64,000 nucleotides of DNA from Streptomyces sp. AC512_CC834 (GTDB lineage Bacteria; Actinomycetota; Actinomycetes; Streptomycetales; Streptomycetaceae): contig NZ_JAGMUO010000025.1 in the NCBI RefSeq assembly GCF_019049325.1, positions 35,746 through 99,745 on the forward strand, given 5' to 3'. Positions 1 through 9,503 of this stretch are shown here, in pieces. The translations under genes were made by a program, and so were the position numbers. Every line of letters starts with the position of its first letter. Position 1 is the stretch's first letter. The notes under the pieces are model-generated. The model did no database searches, was not told the origin of the DNA, and saw only the letters and a list, made by a program, of their open reading frames with translations.

Positions 1-489
1 CCGTCAGACCGCGGAAGAGCAGCATGCCCGCCAGGGTCACGATGAACGACGGTATGCCGAGATACGCGATGAAGAACCCTTGCCAGGCGCCCGCGACGGC
101 GCCGATGGCCAGACACAGGATCACCGCCACCGGCCAGGGCAGATCGTTCCTGACCATCAGGACGGCGGCCGTCGCGCCGATGAACGCCGTCAGCGAGCCG
201 ACCGACAGGTCGATGTGGCCCGCGATGATGACGAGCATCATGCCGATGGCGAGGATCAGGATGTAGCTGTTCTGCAGCACCAGGTTGGAGACGTTGCGCG
301 GCAGCAGCAGGTCGCCGTCGGACCAGACCGCGAACAGCACCACGATCAGGCCGAGGGCCATCAGCATGCCGTACTGGCGCATGTTGCGGCGCATGCCGTC
401 GAGCATCAGTTGCAGCAGGCCGTCGCCGGAACCCGCTCCGTCCTTGCCGGGTGGCGCCGGGGCCGGCGTCTTGGCGGTCACGTCCGTGC

Positions 490-493
<4 letters not shown>
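1..493 (-). CDS. Sugar ABC transporter permease, CUT2 family (partial, N-terminal part)
   Basis: Membrane subunit of a sugar importer of the XylH/GguB (CUT2) type. Only the first 164 codons are inside the window; the rest lies beyond base 1. The visible part has a proline- and glycine-rich cytoplasmic start, then hydrophobic segments and a CUT2-like stretch reading [10 protein letters not shown]. The ATG at 491-493 overlaps the stop of the ATPase gene (ATGA), so the two are translationally coupled. It should pair with the ATPase and the binding lipoprotein upstream. The family is clear; the sugar is not. Confidence 0.9.
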
Positions 494-2067
<1,574 letters not shown>

Positions 2068-2099
2068 GGTCGTGCCTTCCAATCCTTGATGGGGCCCGG

Positions 2100-3212
2100 T
2101 TAGCTGAGCTGGTCCTCGGTGTAGTAGCCGCCGTCGACGAGGACTTCCTTGTAGTTGCTCTTGTCGACGCTGACCGGCTCCAGCAGGTAGGCCGGCACGA
2201 CCTTGGCACCGTTGTCGTACGACTTGGTGTCGTTGACCTCGGGCTTCTTGTCGTTCAGGACCGCGTCGACCATGTTCGAGGCGACCTTGGCGAGCTTGCG
2301 CAGGTCCTTGAAGACGGTCTGCGTCTGCTGGCCCGCCTTGATCGACTTCACCGAGGCGATCTCGGCGTCCTGGCCCGTGACGATCGGCATGGTCTTGCTG
2401 CCGGAGCCGTAGCCGTCGGACTTCAGGGCGGACAGGATGCCGATGGAGATGCCGTCGTAGGGCGAGAGCACCGCGTCGACCCGGGCGCTGCGGTAGCTGG
2501 AGGTGAGCAGGTCGTCCATGCGGCTCTGCGCGGTGCCGCCGTCCCAGCGCAGGGTGGTGACCTGGTTGAGGGCGGTCTGCTTGGACCGGACGACCAACTG
2601 GCCCTTTTCCATGTAGGGCTTCAGGACGTTCATCGCGCCCTGGAAGAAGTACTTGGTGTTGTTGTCGTCGTTGGAGCCGGCGAACAGCTCGATGTTGAAG
2701 GGGCCCTTCTTGCCCGCCTTCAGACCGAGCTTGTCGACGATGTAGCTGCCCTGCAGCTCGCCGACCTTCTCGTTGTCGAACGAGGCGTAGTAGTCGACGT
2801 TCTCGGTGCCCAGGATCAGCCGGTCGTAGGAGATGACCGGGATGTCGGCGTCCTTGGCCTGCTGCATGACGTTGCCGAGGGACTTGTTGTCGATCGCGGC
2901 GACGATCAGGGCGTCCACACCCTGCGTGATCATGTTCTCGATCTGGGAGACCTGCTGGTCCGGGTCGTCCTGGCCGTAGACGAGCTTGGTCTCGAACCCC
3001 TTGGCCTTCAGTTCCTTCTCGACGTTGGCGCCGTCGGTGATCCAGCGCTCGGAGGACTTGGTCGGCATCGCGATGCCGACGGTGGCGCCGTCGCTGCCTC
3101 CCTTGTTGTCGTCCTCGCTGCCGCCCTCGCTGTTCTGGCCGCAGGCGGTCAGCGTGAGGGCGAGGGAGGCGGCGGAGGCTATGGCGGCGAGTGCGGCTCT
3201 GCGGTTGCGCAT
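2100..3212 (-). CDS. Sugar-binding lipoprotein of the CUT2 ABC importer (ChvE-like)
   Basis: 370-aa periplasmic-binding-protein-type lipoprotein (Peripla_BP_4) that captures the sugar outside the membrane. The N-terminus MRNRRAAL begins a type II signal peptide ending in lipobox LTAC, followed by a Ser/Gly/Asp linker. The mature part has the fold cues [24 protein letters not shown] and [10 protein letters not shown], resembling multiple-sugar-binding ChvE proteins. Start at 3212 is preferred over upstream in-frame ATGs because AAGGA sits seven bases before it. It is first of the three transporter genes and may also have its own promoter. Confidence 0.92.
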   Translation of the reverse strand: MRNRRAALAAIASAASLALTLTACGQNSEGGSEDDNKGGSDGATVGIAMPTKSSERWITDGANVEKELKAKGFETKLVYGQDDPDQQVSQIENMITQGVDALIVAAIDNKSLGNVMQQAKDADIPVISYDRLILGTENVDYYASFDNEKVGELQGSYIVDKLGLKAGKKGPFNIELFAGSNDDNNTKYFFQGAMNVLKPYMEKGQLVVRSKQTALNQVTTLRWDGGTAQSRMDDLLTSSYRSARVDAVLSPYDGISIGILSALKSDGYGSGSKTMPIVTGQDAEIASVKSIKAGQQTQTVFKDLRKLAKVASNMVDAVLNDKKPEVNDTKSYDNGAKVVPAYLLEPVSVDKSNYKEVLVDGGYYTEDQLS

Positions 3213-3262
3213 GGTCATCATCCTTGATGTGGAGGCTGGGCCCGACGACACAGGTGTGTGGG

Positions 3263-3292
3263 ATTGTGCGCGGTCATGTCTTCTTTTGTGAA
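3263..3292 (-). promoter_or_regulatory. Possible internal promoter before the sugar-binding lipoprotein gene
   Basis: On the minus strand TTCACA (3287-3292) and CACAAT (3263-3268) are spaced 18 bases apart, about 50 bases before the lipoprotein start. This would let the binding protein be made in excess over the enzymes upstream, as is common for ABC importers. Inferred from hexamer match only. Confidence 0.35.
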
Positions 3293-3308
3293 GGGAGTTT
3301 CCGGAACG

Positions 3309-4280
3309 TTATGACGAGATCTCGAACCGGTTGAGCGACCCCGGCAGCCGGGTGCCGAGCGGCGCCATCCCCCCGTCCGCTCCGTGCCGGGCGAGCAGGT
3401 CGAGGGCGAGCCGGCCGCGCCGCACCCGCTCCTTGGCCGTGGCCAGGGTCAGTTCCCGCAGGTGGTGCCCGTACGGATAGATCCCGGGCGCCTTGGAGAG
3501 GCCGAACTTCAGGTACAGCGGGGCGCCGCGCCGGACCAGCTCGGCGACCTCGTACATCCGCACGTAGCCGCCGAGGTCGTCGGGAGCCTCGATGTACATG
3601 TCCATGGGCGCGGCCGAAACCCGTCGTATTTCGGTCAGATGATCTGGCGTCAGGTCGCTGGGGACGTTGATGGAGTCGGCGCCGAGCCGCTCGTACACCG
3701 CGTACGAGGCCGGGTTGACCGGCCCGACGAGCGCCGAGAGCTTCAGCGTGGTGCCGGCGGGGATGACACCGGCGCTCCGGGCCCGGTGCAGCGTCCACAG
3801 CACGCCCTCGTCGGCGACCAGCAGGCACGTGACGCCCAACTCGGTTGCCCGGACAGCGTCTTCGACGCACCCGGCGACCGCGGCGTGGCCGCGCGCCCGA
3901 AGGCCCGCGCCGCCCGAGTCGGTCCGGGTGGAGCCGCCGATGTCCCAGGTGCCGCGCGGGCCGGTGAACAGGCAGAGCTCGATGTCGCGTTCGGCGGTCG
4001 CCTCGACCATCTCGGTGATCTCCGAGTCGGTCAGCATCCACACGCCGCTGCCCTGGCTGATCCGGTGGATCGGCACGTCCAGCCGCGAGGACTCCTTGAG
4101 GACCACCCCCAGCGCCTCCGGCCCCTCGCAGGAGGGGATCTCGGTGCGCCAGCGGCCACCGCCCGGGAAGGAGTGCGGCGAGGCGTCGGCGGGATCGGGG
4201 GCGGGCGCGGCCAGGCCGAGGGCGGTGAGCGCCTGCTCACCGGGCCTGCGTGCGGCGGCCGTGGCGGAAGCGTCGGTCAC
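3309..4280 (-). CDS. TIM-barrel-like protein of unknown function, possibly U32-peptidase-like
   Basis: 323-aa soluble protein lying between the dehydrogenase and the importer genes. It begins at a GTG with AAGGA six bases upstream. Blocks such as RDIELCLFTGPRGTWDIGG, LGVTCLLVADEGVLWTLHRA, GADSINVPSDLT and APLYLKFGLSKAP suggest an alternating beta/alpha barrel; similar Streptomyces proteins are sometimes labelled U32-family peptidase. I see no certain catalytic motif. Its place in the operon suggests a step in sugar-acid breakdown, for example an aldolase, isomerase or epimerase. That is inference only. Confidence 0.6.
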   Translation of the reverse strand: MTDASATAAARRPGEQALTALGLAAPAPDPADASPHSFPGGGRWRTEIPSCEGPEALGVVLKESSRLDVPIHRISQGSGVWMLTDSEITEMVEATAERDIELCLFTGPRGTWDIGGSTRTDSGGAGLRARGHAAVAGCVEDAVRATELGVTCLLVADEGVLWTLHRARSAGVIPAGTTLKLSALVGPVNPASYAVYERLGADSINVPSDLTPDHLTEIRRVSAAPMDMYIEAPDDLGGYVRMYEVAELVRRGAPLYLKFGLSKAPGIYPYGHHLRELTLATAKERVRRGRLALDLLARHGADGGMAPLGTRLPGSLNRFEISS

Positions 4281-4352
4281 AAGCTGTCCTTAGTGTTCGG
4301 TATGTCGGACGAGGTTCGCGACGGTGGGCGCGAGACGGTCCGTCCGGTGGGT

Positions 4353-4397
4353 GTACGCCGGTACGGAGGCCGTCAGGTCGCCCCCGTACCGGCGTAC
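4353..4397. terminator. Perfect 14-bp inverted repeat between dehydrogenase and barrel gene
   Basis: GTACGCCGGTACGG (4353-4366) and its exact complement (4384-4397) enclose a 17-base loop directly after the dehydrogenase stop codon. There is no clear U-tract. In an otherwise same-strand operon this could be a partial terminator or an mRNA 3'-end stabiliser that lowers expression of the downstream importer. Confidence 0.5.
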
Positions 4398-4400
4398 GGC

Positions 4401-5552
4401 TCAGGGGCGGGCGTCCGGATGCACCGGATGGACCGGATCGGTCGGATGGACCGGATCGGTCGGATGGACCGGATCGGTCGGATGCACCGGATGGGCCGGT
4501 TGGACCGGATCGGTCGGATGCACCGGATGGGCCGGTTGGACCGGATGAGCCGGATGCAGCAGCACCTTCCCGACCTTCGGGTCGCCGGAGCCCACCAGCC
4601 CGATGGCCTCGGAGAACTCCGCGAGCGGCAGTTCGTGCGTCACCAGCGGCCGCGGGTCAAGGAGGCCGGCCGCGAAGACCCGCACCGTGTGCGCCCAGGC
4701 GTCCGGCGGCGCTCCGAAGACGGTGTGCACCTCCAGTTGCCGTACGACCAGCCCGGTGGGGTCGAGACCGTCGGCACCCGGCGCCGGGATGCCGGTCAGC
4801 ACCAGCCGGCCGCCCCTGCGCAGCAGCGCGGCGGCCGTGCGGGCGGCGTCCGCGGACCCGGCGGTCTCGATCACGACGTCGAAGTCGTCCGGGAGCGGCC
4901 GGTCCTTCGTACGGAAGTCGGTCGCGCCGAACTGCCGCGACAGCGCCTCCCGGTCCCCGCGGGTACCGACGACCAGCAACTCGGCCGGGGACGCGGCGCG
5001 CAGGAACTGCACCGCGAACATGCCGAGCGTGCCGGTGCCGACGACGGCGACCCGCTCGCCGGGCCGGGCGTTCGCCTTGAGCGCGGCGGCGGCGATGCAG
5101 GCCGCGGGCTCAAGGAGGGCGGCGGCGGTGAGGTCGGCGTCGTCCGGCAGGACGTGCAGGAGCCGGGCGGGCAGGGTCAGCGTGGGGGCCATGGCGCCCG
5201 GCTGGGTGAACCCGGTCTCCTCGTACCCCGCCGTGCACAGTGTCGTCTCGCCCGCGTGACAGCGGTCGCACACCTGGCAGTTGCGAAAGCCCTCACCGAC
5301 CACCCGGCGCCCGACCAGCGACGCGGGCACCCCGGCGCCGGTCCGCGCCACGGTCCCGGACCACTCGTGCCCGGGGACGAGCGGGTAACGCACGTACCCC
5401 TCGGGCCGGTTGCCCTGGTAGACCTCGCGGTCGCTGCCGCAGATCCCGGCCGCGTGGACGCGCACCAGCGCCTCGCCGGGCCCCGGCTCACGCGGCTCGT
5501 GCGGAACGAGCCGGTGCACCCCCGGCGCCTCGACGACGACCGCGTCGCTCAT
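4401..5552 (-). CDS. Zinc-dependent alcohol/polyol dehydrogenase (MDR family) with repeat-encoded C-terminal tail
   Basis: 383-aa medium-chain dehydrogenase, probably oxidising a sugar or sugar-acid hydroxyl with NAD(P). Catalytic-zinc residues are visible in GICGSD and GHEW, the structural zinc site in CQVCDRCHAGETTLC, and the nucleotide-binding turn in VVGTGTLGMFA. The ATG at 5550-5552 overlaps the stop of the upstream dehydratase (ATGA). The last 50 or so residues are a His/Pro tail of hexapeptide type HPTDPV, encoded by the 18-bp tandem repeat at 4418-4556; it is outside the usual family length and probably unstructured. Function is clear at family level, substrate unknown. Confidence 0.88.
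   Translation of the reverse strand: MSDAVVVEAPGVHRLVPHEPREPGPGEALVRVHAAGICGSDREVYQGNRPEGYVRYPLVPGHEWSGTVARTGAGVPASLVGRRVVGEGFRNCQVCDRCHAGETTLCTAGYEETGFTQPGAMAPTLTLPARLLHVLPDDADLTAAALLEPAACIAAAALKANARPGERVAVVGTGTLGMFAVQFLRAASPAELLVVGTRGDREALSRQFGATDFRTKDRPLPDDFDVVIETAGSADAARTAAALLRRGGRLVLTGIPAPGADGLDPTGLVVRQLEVHTVFGAPPDAWAHTVRVFAAGLLDPRPLVTHELPLAEFSEAIGLVGSGDPKVGKVLLHPAHPVQPAHPVHPTDPVQPAHPVHPTDPVHPTDPVHPTDPVHPVHPDARP
4418..4556. repeat. 18-bp tandem repeat inside the 3' end of the dehydrogenase gene
   Basis: Units of the form GACCGGATCGGTCGGATG repeat head to tail with small variants (GGATGGGCCGGTTG and GGATGCACCGGATGG types). The period is a multiple of three, so each unit adds six residues (HPTDPV or HPAHPV type) without shifting the frame. 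Such a block is expected to vary in copy number between strains. Confidence 0.9.
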
Positions 5553-6715
5553 GCCTCGGCCCCCTTGGGCCTGCGCTGCTCCCAGCCCTCGGCCCACAGG
5601 TCGAACCGCGCCTGCTGCTGCGGGAACTCGGCCGCCGCGTCGGTGTCCAGCTCGACGCCGAGACCGGGCGCGTCGGAGACGTGGAAGCACCCGTCCTCCG
5701 GATCGACCTGCGGAGCGCCCTTCACCACCTTCTTGATCTCGGCGTCCGCGAAGTCGTTGAAGTGCTCCAGGATCTTGAAGTTCGGGGAGGTGAACCCGAC
5801 CTGGAGGGAGGCCGCGGTCAGTACAGGACCGCCCACGTTGTGCGGGGCGACGAGGGTGTAGTGCGTCTCGGCGGTGGCGGCCAGCTTCCGCGTCTCCCAG
5901 ATGCCGCCGATGTGACCGACGTCGGGCTGGACGATGTCCACCGACTGGTCCTCGAACAGCTCGCGGAACTCGATCCGGTCGTGGATGCGCTCACCCGTGG
6001 CGACCGGGACGTCGACCTTCTCGGCGACCTTCCGCAGCGCCTTGAGGTTCTCCGGCGGGACCGGCTCCTCCAGCCAGGCCGGCTTGAAGGGCGCCAGTTC
6101 GTGCGCGAGCCGGACGGCGGTGGAGGGCGAGAACCGGCCGTGCATCTCCAGCATCAGCTCGGCGTCGGGCCCGATGGCGTCCCGCACGGCCTCGATGAGC
6201 GACACGGCGTAGTTCGTCTGCCGCTGGTCCAGCTCGAAGTGCCCGGTGCCGAACGGGTCGATCTTCAGCGCCCGGTACCCGCGCTCCATGACGCCCTGCG
6301 CGGCCTTGTGGTACGCCTGAGGGGTCCGCTCGGTCGTGTACCACCCGTTGGCGTAGGCCTTCACCCTGTCGGTGACCCTGCCGCCCAGTAGCTGCCACAC
6401 CGGGACGCCGAGGGCCTTGCCCTTGATGTCCCAGCACGCCATCTCGACGACGGCGATGCCGGACATCACGATCTCGCCGGCGCGGCCGTAGTCGCCGTAC
6501 TTCATGCGGCAGACCAGGTCCTCGACAGCGAACGGGTCCGAACCGAGAATGTGGTTGGCCTCGGCCTCCTTCAGATAGCCGAGGAGCGCGTCGGTGTGCC
6601 CCAGCATCCGGGTCTCGCCGACTCCGGTGAGGCCCTCGTCGGTGTGCACCTGGACGTAGGTCAGGTTGCGCCACGGCGTCCCGACCACGTGTGTGCTGAT
6701 TCCGGTGATGCGCAC
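5549..6715 (-). CDS. Enolase-superfamily dehydratase (mandelate racemase/galactonate dehydratase type)
   Basis: 388-aa member of the mandelate-racemase branch of the enolase superfamily; most likely dehydrates a sugar acid as the first step of the pathway fed by the downstream ABC importer. Metal-ligand and acid/base regions are recognisable: LEMHGRFS, WLEEPVPPEN, ATGERIHDR and APHNVGG. They align with the Asp-x-His, Glu, Glu and His positions known for galactonate dehydratase (DgoD), except that the first ligand is Glu instead of Asp. KIDPFG supplies the usual KxD-type strand. Start is GTG at 6715 with GAAGGG eight bases upstream; longer in-frame starts run into the promoter. It heads the operon. 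Confidence 0.87.
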   Translation of the reverse strand: MRITGISTHVVGTPWRNLTYVQVHTDEGLTGVGETRMLGHTDALLGYLKEAEANHILGSDPFAVEDLVCRMKYGDYGRAGEIVMSGIAVVEMACWDIKGKALGVPVWQLLGGRVTDRVKAYANGWYTTERTPQAYHKAAQGVMERGYRALKIDPFGTGHFELDQRQTNYAVSLIEAVRDAIGPDAELMLEMHGRFSPSTAVRLAHELAPFKPAWLEEPVPPENLKALRKVAEKVDVPVATGERIHDRIEFRELFEDQSVDIVQPDVGHIGGIWETRKLAATAETHYTLVAPHNVGGPVLTAASLQVGFTSPNFKILEHFNDFADAEIKKVVKGAPQVDPEDGCFHVSDAPGLGVELDTDAAAEFPQQQARFDLWAEGWEQRRPKGAEA

Positions 6716-6741
6716 GGCGGCTGCCCTTCGCTCTGTTCGAT

Positions 6742-6762
6742 ATTTCGTCACTCGTTCGAAAT
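6742..6762. promoter_or_regulatory. Palindromic operator ATTTCG-N9-CGAAAT before the sugar-acid operon
   Basis: A perfect 6-9-6 inverted repeat lies between the promoter and the start of the dehydratase gene, with an extra TTCGA half-site at 6736-6740. A repressor bound here would block the first transcribed bases. No regulator gene is adjacent in the window; an IclR- or GntR-type protein is plausible but not shown. Confidence 0.55.
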
Positions 6763-6772
6763 GCTGGCGTGA

Positions 6773-6801
6773 CAGTAAGGACGGGGTGCTCGGAGTGTCA
6801 A
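6773..6801 (-). promoter_or_regulatory. Vegetative-type promoter of the sugar-acid operon
   Basis: Reading the minus strand, TTGACA (6796-6801) is followed after 17 bases by TTACTG (6773-6778). The expected transcription start near 6766 falls at the edge of the operator. The -35 is a perfect match to the main sigma-factor consensus. Confidence 0.6.
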
Positions 6802-6929
6802 TGGGTCGGACACATAACGGTTTCGGCAGTTTCGAGGGCGGGGAGAAGATGCGGTCGCGGGCTTCCCCACACAACATTCACAGTGACCTCTAGGAACGCA
6901 CCCGTCCCGGAACTTAACCTTCCCGCGAC

Positions 6930-7637
6930 ATGGACTACTGCAACCCGTGCCGAAGGCACCTCAACGGCGCTCTCGCCTGCCCGGGGTGCGGCACGCCTGC
7001 CGAAGAACCTCACGCGTCCGACGCGCGGCTGACGGCGAGTGAGGAAGCCTCGCCGCGCCTCGCGGACGAGGCGGACGGGTCCGACGAGACCCCCGACGAC
7101 GCCGAACCCGGCGCCCGGTCCAGCCGCCGTGACCGCAAGGCCGCCGCGCACCGCAGGCGCCGCCGCAGGACCCTGCTCATCGCCGCGGGCTTCGTCCTCG
7201 CGGCCGGGGGCCTGAGCCTCGCCGAACTCGGCACGGACGCCCCGCACTCCCCGCAGAAGCCGGCGGCGGCGGGCGGCGAGACGCCGGACGGCGAGTCGCC
7301 GCGGGAGGTGGGGGAGGCGTCGGCGGTACCGGTCGACGCCACCTCGGGCACGACCACGACCTCGGGCACCCCGTCCGCCGGTGCGTCGGCGTCGACAACG
7401 GTGTCGGCATCCCCTTCGGAGTCCCCGGAGGCGACGAAGCCGGAAACGGCCACCGAGCCCAACCCTCCGGCGGCCTCCCGCTCCCAGTCCCCGGGCCCCA
7501 CCGGCCCCGCGAACACGGACCCGTCGTCCCCCGACTCCAACGACGACCCGCCCCCGACGACGACCCCTGCCCCACCGGAACCCCCGGACCCGACCCCGAC
7601 GGAGACCTGCGACCGCTTCCTGTGGTGGTGCACGTAG
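6930..7637 (+). CDS. SCO2400-family membrane protein with N-terminal zinc ribbon
   Basis: 235-aa protein starting MDYCNPCRRHLNGALACPGCG, a CxxC...CxxC zinc-ribbon-like head typical of the SCO2400 family. An acidic linker, an Arg-rich stop-transfer stretch and one membrane helix (LLIAAGFVLAAGGLSLAEL, about residues 80-98) follow. The remainder is a long Ser/Thr/Pro-rich segment that should lie outside the cell, ending in the compact motif CDRFLWWCT. The conserved Cys/Trp end suggests a disulphide-bonded terminal structure. Function is unknown. It is divergent from the sugar operon and convergent with the next gene. Confidence 0.82.
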   Translation: MDYCNPCRRHLNGALACPGCGTPAEEPHASDARLTASEEASPRLADEADGSDETPDDAEPGARSSRRDRKAAAHRRRRRRTLLIAAGFVLAAGGLSLAELGTDAPHSPQKPAAAGGETPDGESPREVGEASAVPVDATSGTTTTSGTPSAGASASTTVSASPSESPEATKPETATEPNPPAASRSQSPGPTGPANTDPSSPDSNDDPPPTTTPAPPEPPDPTPTETCDRFLWWCT

Positions 7638-7664
7638 AGGTTCGAGGGCAGCTCGCTTTTGGGG

Positions 7665-8663
7665 TCACGTGTCGAGCAGGCTGGGGGCGAAGATGTCCTC
7701 AGAGGTCAACAACTGCTTGGACAGGCCCTGTTCGTGGTGGTAGCGCAGGAAGGTGTCGACGGCCTTGCGGTTGGCGTCGACGCCGTAGGGCCACCAGTCC
7801 TCCCCCAGCAGCGCACGGTTCTCGGCGAAGAGCTCGCTGAACCAGGGGGTGATCACGGACATGTGCTGCTTCGCGGCGTCGGCCCGGTACCGGTCCTGCA
7901 CGATCTCCTTGGCCTGGCTGAACGCGCGGTAGACCGATTCCACCAGGCTCGGCTCCGCTGCCAGTTCGCGGCGGATCGCGACGACGTGCATCATCGGGAA
8001 GATGCCGGTGCGGCGGTAGTAGTCGCGCTCAACGGCTTCGTAGTCGGGGAAGAGCCGGCGGATCTTCTTTGTCGAGCCGTCGAGCAGGCCCTGCGGCACG
8101 TCGACGGACATCAGGGCATCTATCTCCCCGCTCTCGAGCATGGCCCCCAGGGTCTGCTCACCCTCGGTGTGACGGACGTACACGCCGTCCGGGACGGGCT
8201 GGGGGATCCAGTCGAAGGACGGGATCGGGTGGTCGGTGCCGCCGATCACCCAGTTCATCCGGTCCGGCGTCACCCCGAAGTCGTCCGCCAGGACACCCTT
8301 GGCCCAGACGCCCGGGTCGTGGCCGTACAGCGCGAACTCGCCGACGGTCCTGCCCGCCAAATCCTCCGGCCGCTCGATCCCGCTGTCGGTGTTCACGAAC
8401 CATGCCGAGTGGCGGAAGTTGCGGTTCGGGAAGATCGGCAGAGCCAGGAACGGCGAGTCGTCCAGGTCGAAGGTGCGCAGGAAGTAGGTCAGCCCGAACT
8501 CGGCGATGTCCAGATCGCCTTCGGCCATGCGGTGGAAGACGTCGGAGATGAGCGGCGAGGTCTCCAACGCCGCGCTCACACCGTCGATCGTGACCCTCCC
8601 GTCGAAGAGGGGTTCAGTGTGCTCGTAGCGGTAGACACCCACGGAGAGGTTTCGATCGCCCAT
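7665..8663 (-). CDS. 4,5-dihydroxyphthalate decarboxylase-like / NMT1-type substrate-binding fold protein
   Basis: 332-aa protein with the periplasmic-binding-protein type II fold found in 4,5-dihydroxyphthalate decarboxylases and THI5/NMT1 proteins. No signal peptide is visible, so it is cytoplasmic and more likely an enzyme than a transporter part. Typical blocks are FNxx-like DLDIAEFGLTYFLRTFD, LAGRTVGEFALYGHDPGVWAKG and EIDALMSVDVPQ. Start at 8663 has AAGGGG upstream. It is transcribed away from a TetR gene with a shared 106-base control region, suggesting the TetR protein regulates it. The substrate cannot be read from sequence. Confidence 0.75.
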   Translation of the reverse strand: MGDRNLSVGVYRYEHTEPLFDGRVTIDGVSAALETSPLISDVFHRMAEGDLDIAEFGLTYFLRTFDLDDSPFLALPIFPNRNFRHSAWFVNTDSGIERPEDLAGRTVGEFALYGHDPGVWAKGVLADDFGVTPDRMNWVIGGTDHPIPSFDWIPQPVPDGVYVRHTEGEQTLGAMLESGEIDALMSVDVPQGLLDGSTKKIRRLFPDYEAVERDYYRRTGIFPMMHVVAIRRELAAEPSLVESVYRAFSQAKEIVQDRYRADAAKQHMSVITPWFSELFAENRALLGEDWWPYGVDANRKAVDTFLRYHHEQGLSKQLLTSEDIFAPSLLDT

Positions 8664-8683
8664 GACAGGCCCCTTCTGTTTAC

Positions 8684-8699
8684 GTGAATGACCTTTCAC
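8684..8699. promoter_or_regulatory. Candidate TetR operator GTGAA-N6-TTCAC
   Basis: A 5-6-5 inverted repeat lies in the divergent intergenic region 21 bases before the decarboxylase-like gene, with related GTTCACGTTT sequence near 8743-8752 in front of the TetR gene. The position fits repression of both promoters. Confidence 0.45.
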
Positions 8700-8769
8700 T
8701 TTTAGACTGGAACTGCGACCTGTCAATGTCAAGGCGAATCATCGTTCACGTTTGGAGGAGGGTCGGCCT

Positions 8770-9432
8770 GTGCCCCGCATCACCCCTGCTCGCCGGGAGG
8801 CGAACCGCGCTCAGATCATCGCCGCAGCGCGGCGCTGCTTCGCCCGCGACGGTTTCCATCAGACCTCGATGCCCGACATCGCCACCGAAGCGGGCGTGGC
8901 GGTCGGCGCCCCGTATCGCTACTTCACCGGCAAGGACGAACTGATCCTGGAGATCGCCGGGGAGGCGTTCCGGCTGATCTTCGATCCGATCCGGCGGATC
9001 GTCGACGCGGCCGAGAACGTCACCGCCGCTGATCTTGTCGAGGCGGCGATGACCCGGGTGAGCGGTGACGAGGCGGCCGACGCGGCGGGCAACACCGTTC
9101 CCGTCGACGAGCTCCTGCGCTGCGCCGTCCAGTCGTGGGCCGAACTCCTGCGCGACGAGGGGCTGCGACAGCGCGCCAACACCGGCTTCGAACGGGTCCG
9201 CGGGCGGGTGGCCGACGCGCTGCGCGCCGGTCAACGGGCAGGCACTGTGCCGGCCGAACTCGACCCCGACCGCGGATCGCGGGTGGTCATGGCGCTCCTG
9301 CACGGGTTCGTGCTGCAACGCACGGCATTCGGGCTCGAAGACACCGCCGGCTTCGCACACGAGGTCCGCCTCGCCCTCAGGGATGCAAGCGTGCTGAAGC
9401 TGAACGAGGACCGGCGACCGGACGGTGGCTGA
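8770..9432 (+). CDS. TetR/AcrR-family transcriptional regulator
   Basis: 220-aa repressor with an N-terminal TetR helix-turn-helix (RAQIIAAARRCFARDGF, then TSMPDIATEAGVAVGAPYRYF) and a helical ligand-binding C-terminal half of the AcrR_C type. GTG at 8770 is preferred because GGAGGAGGG ends seven bases before it; the upstream in-frame TTG lies inside that ribosome site. Divergent from the decarboxylase-like gene, which is its likely target. It ends 71 bases before the convergent ATPase gene. Confidence 0.88.
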   Translation: MPRITPARREANRAQIIAAARRCFARDGFHQTSMPDIATEAGVAVGAPYRYFTGKDELILEIAGEAFRLIFDPIRRIVDAAENVTAADLVEAAMTRVSGDEAADAAGNTVPVDELLRCAVQSWAELLRDEGLRQRANTGFERVRGRVADALRAGQRAGTVPAELDPDRGSRVVMALLHGFVLQRTAFGLEDTAGFAHEVRLALRDASVLKLNEDRRPDGG

Positions 9433-9503
9433 AGCGGGAGCGCGGTGCGTTCCTGGTGGCGGCCCCCCGGAGAGTGGTCGACGTCGGTGAGCCGGGCCGT
9501 GCG

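Noticed and set aside
4418..4556. Tandem repeat considered as iteron or CRISPR
   Set aside because: No spacers, in frame inside a coding gene, no replication genes near.
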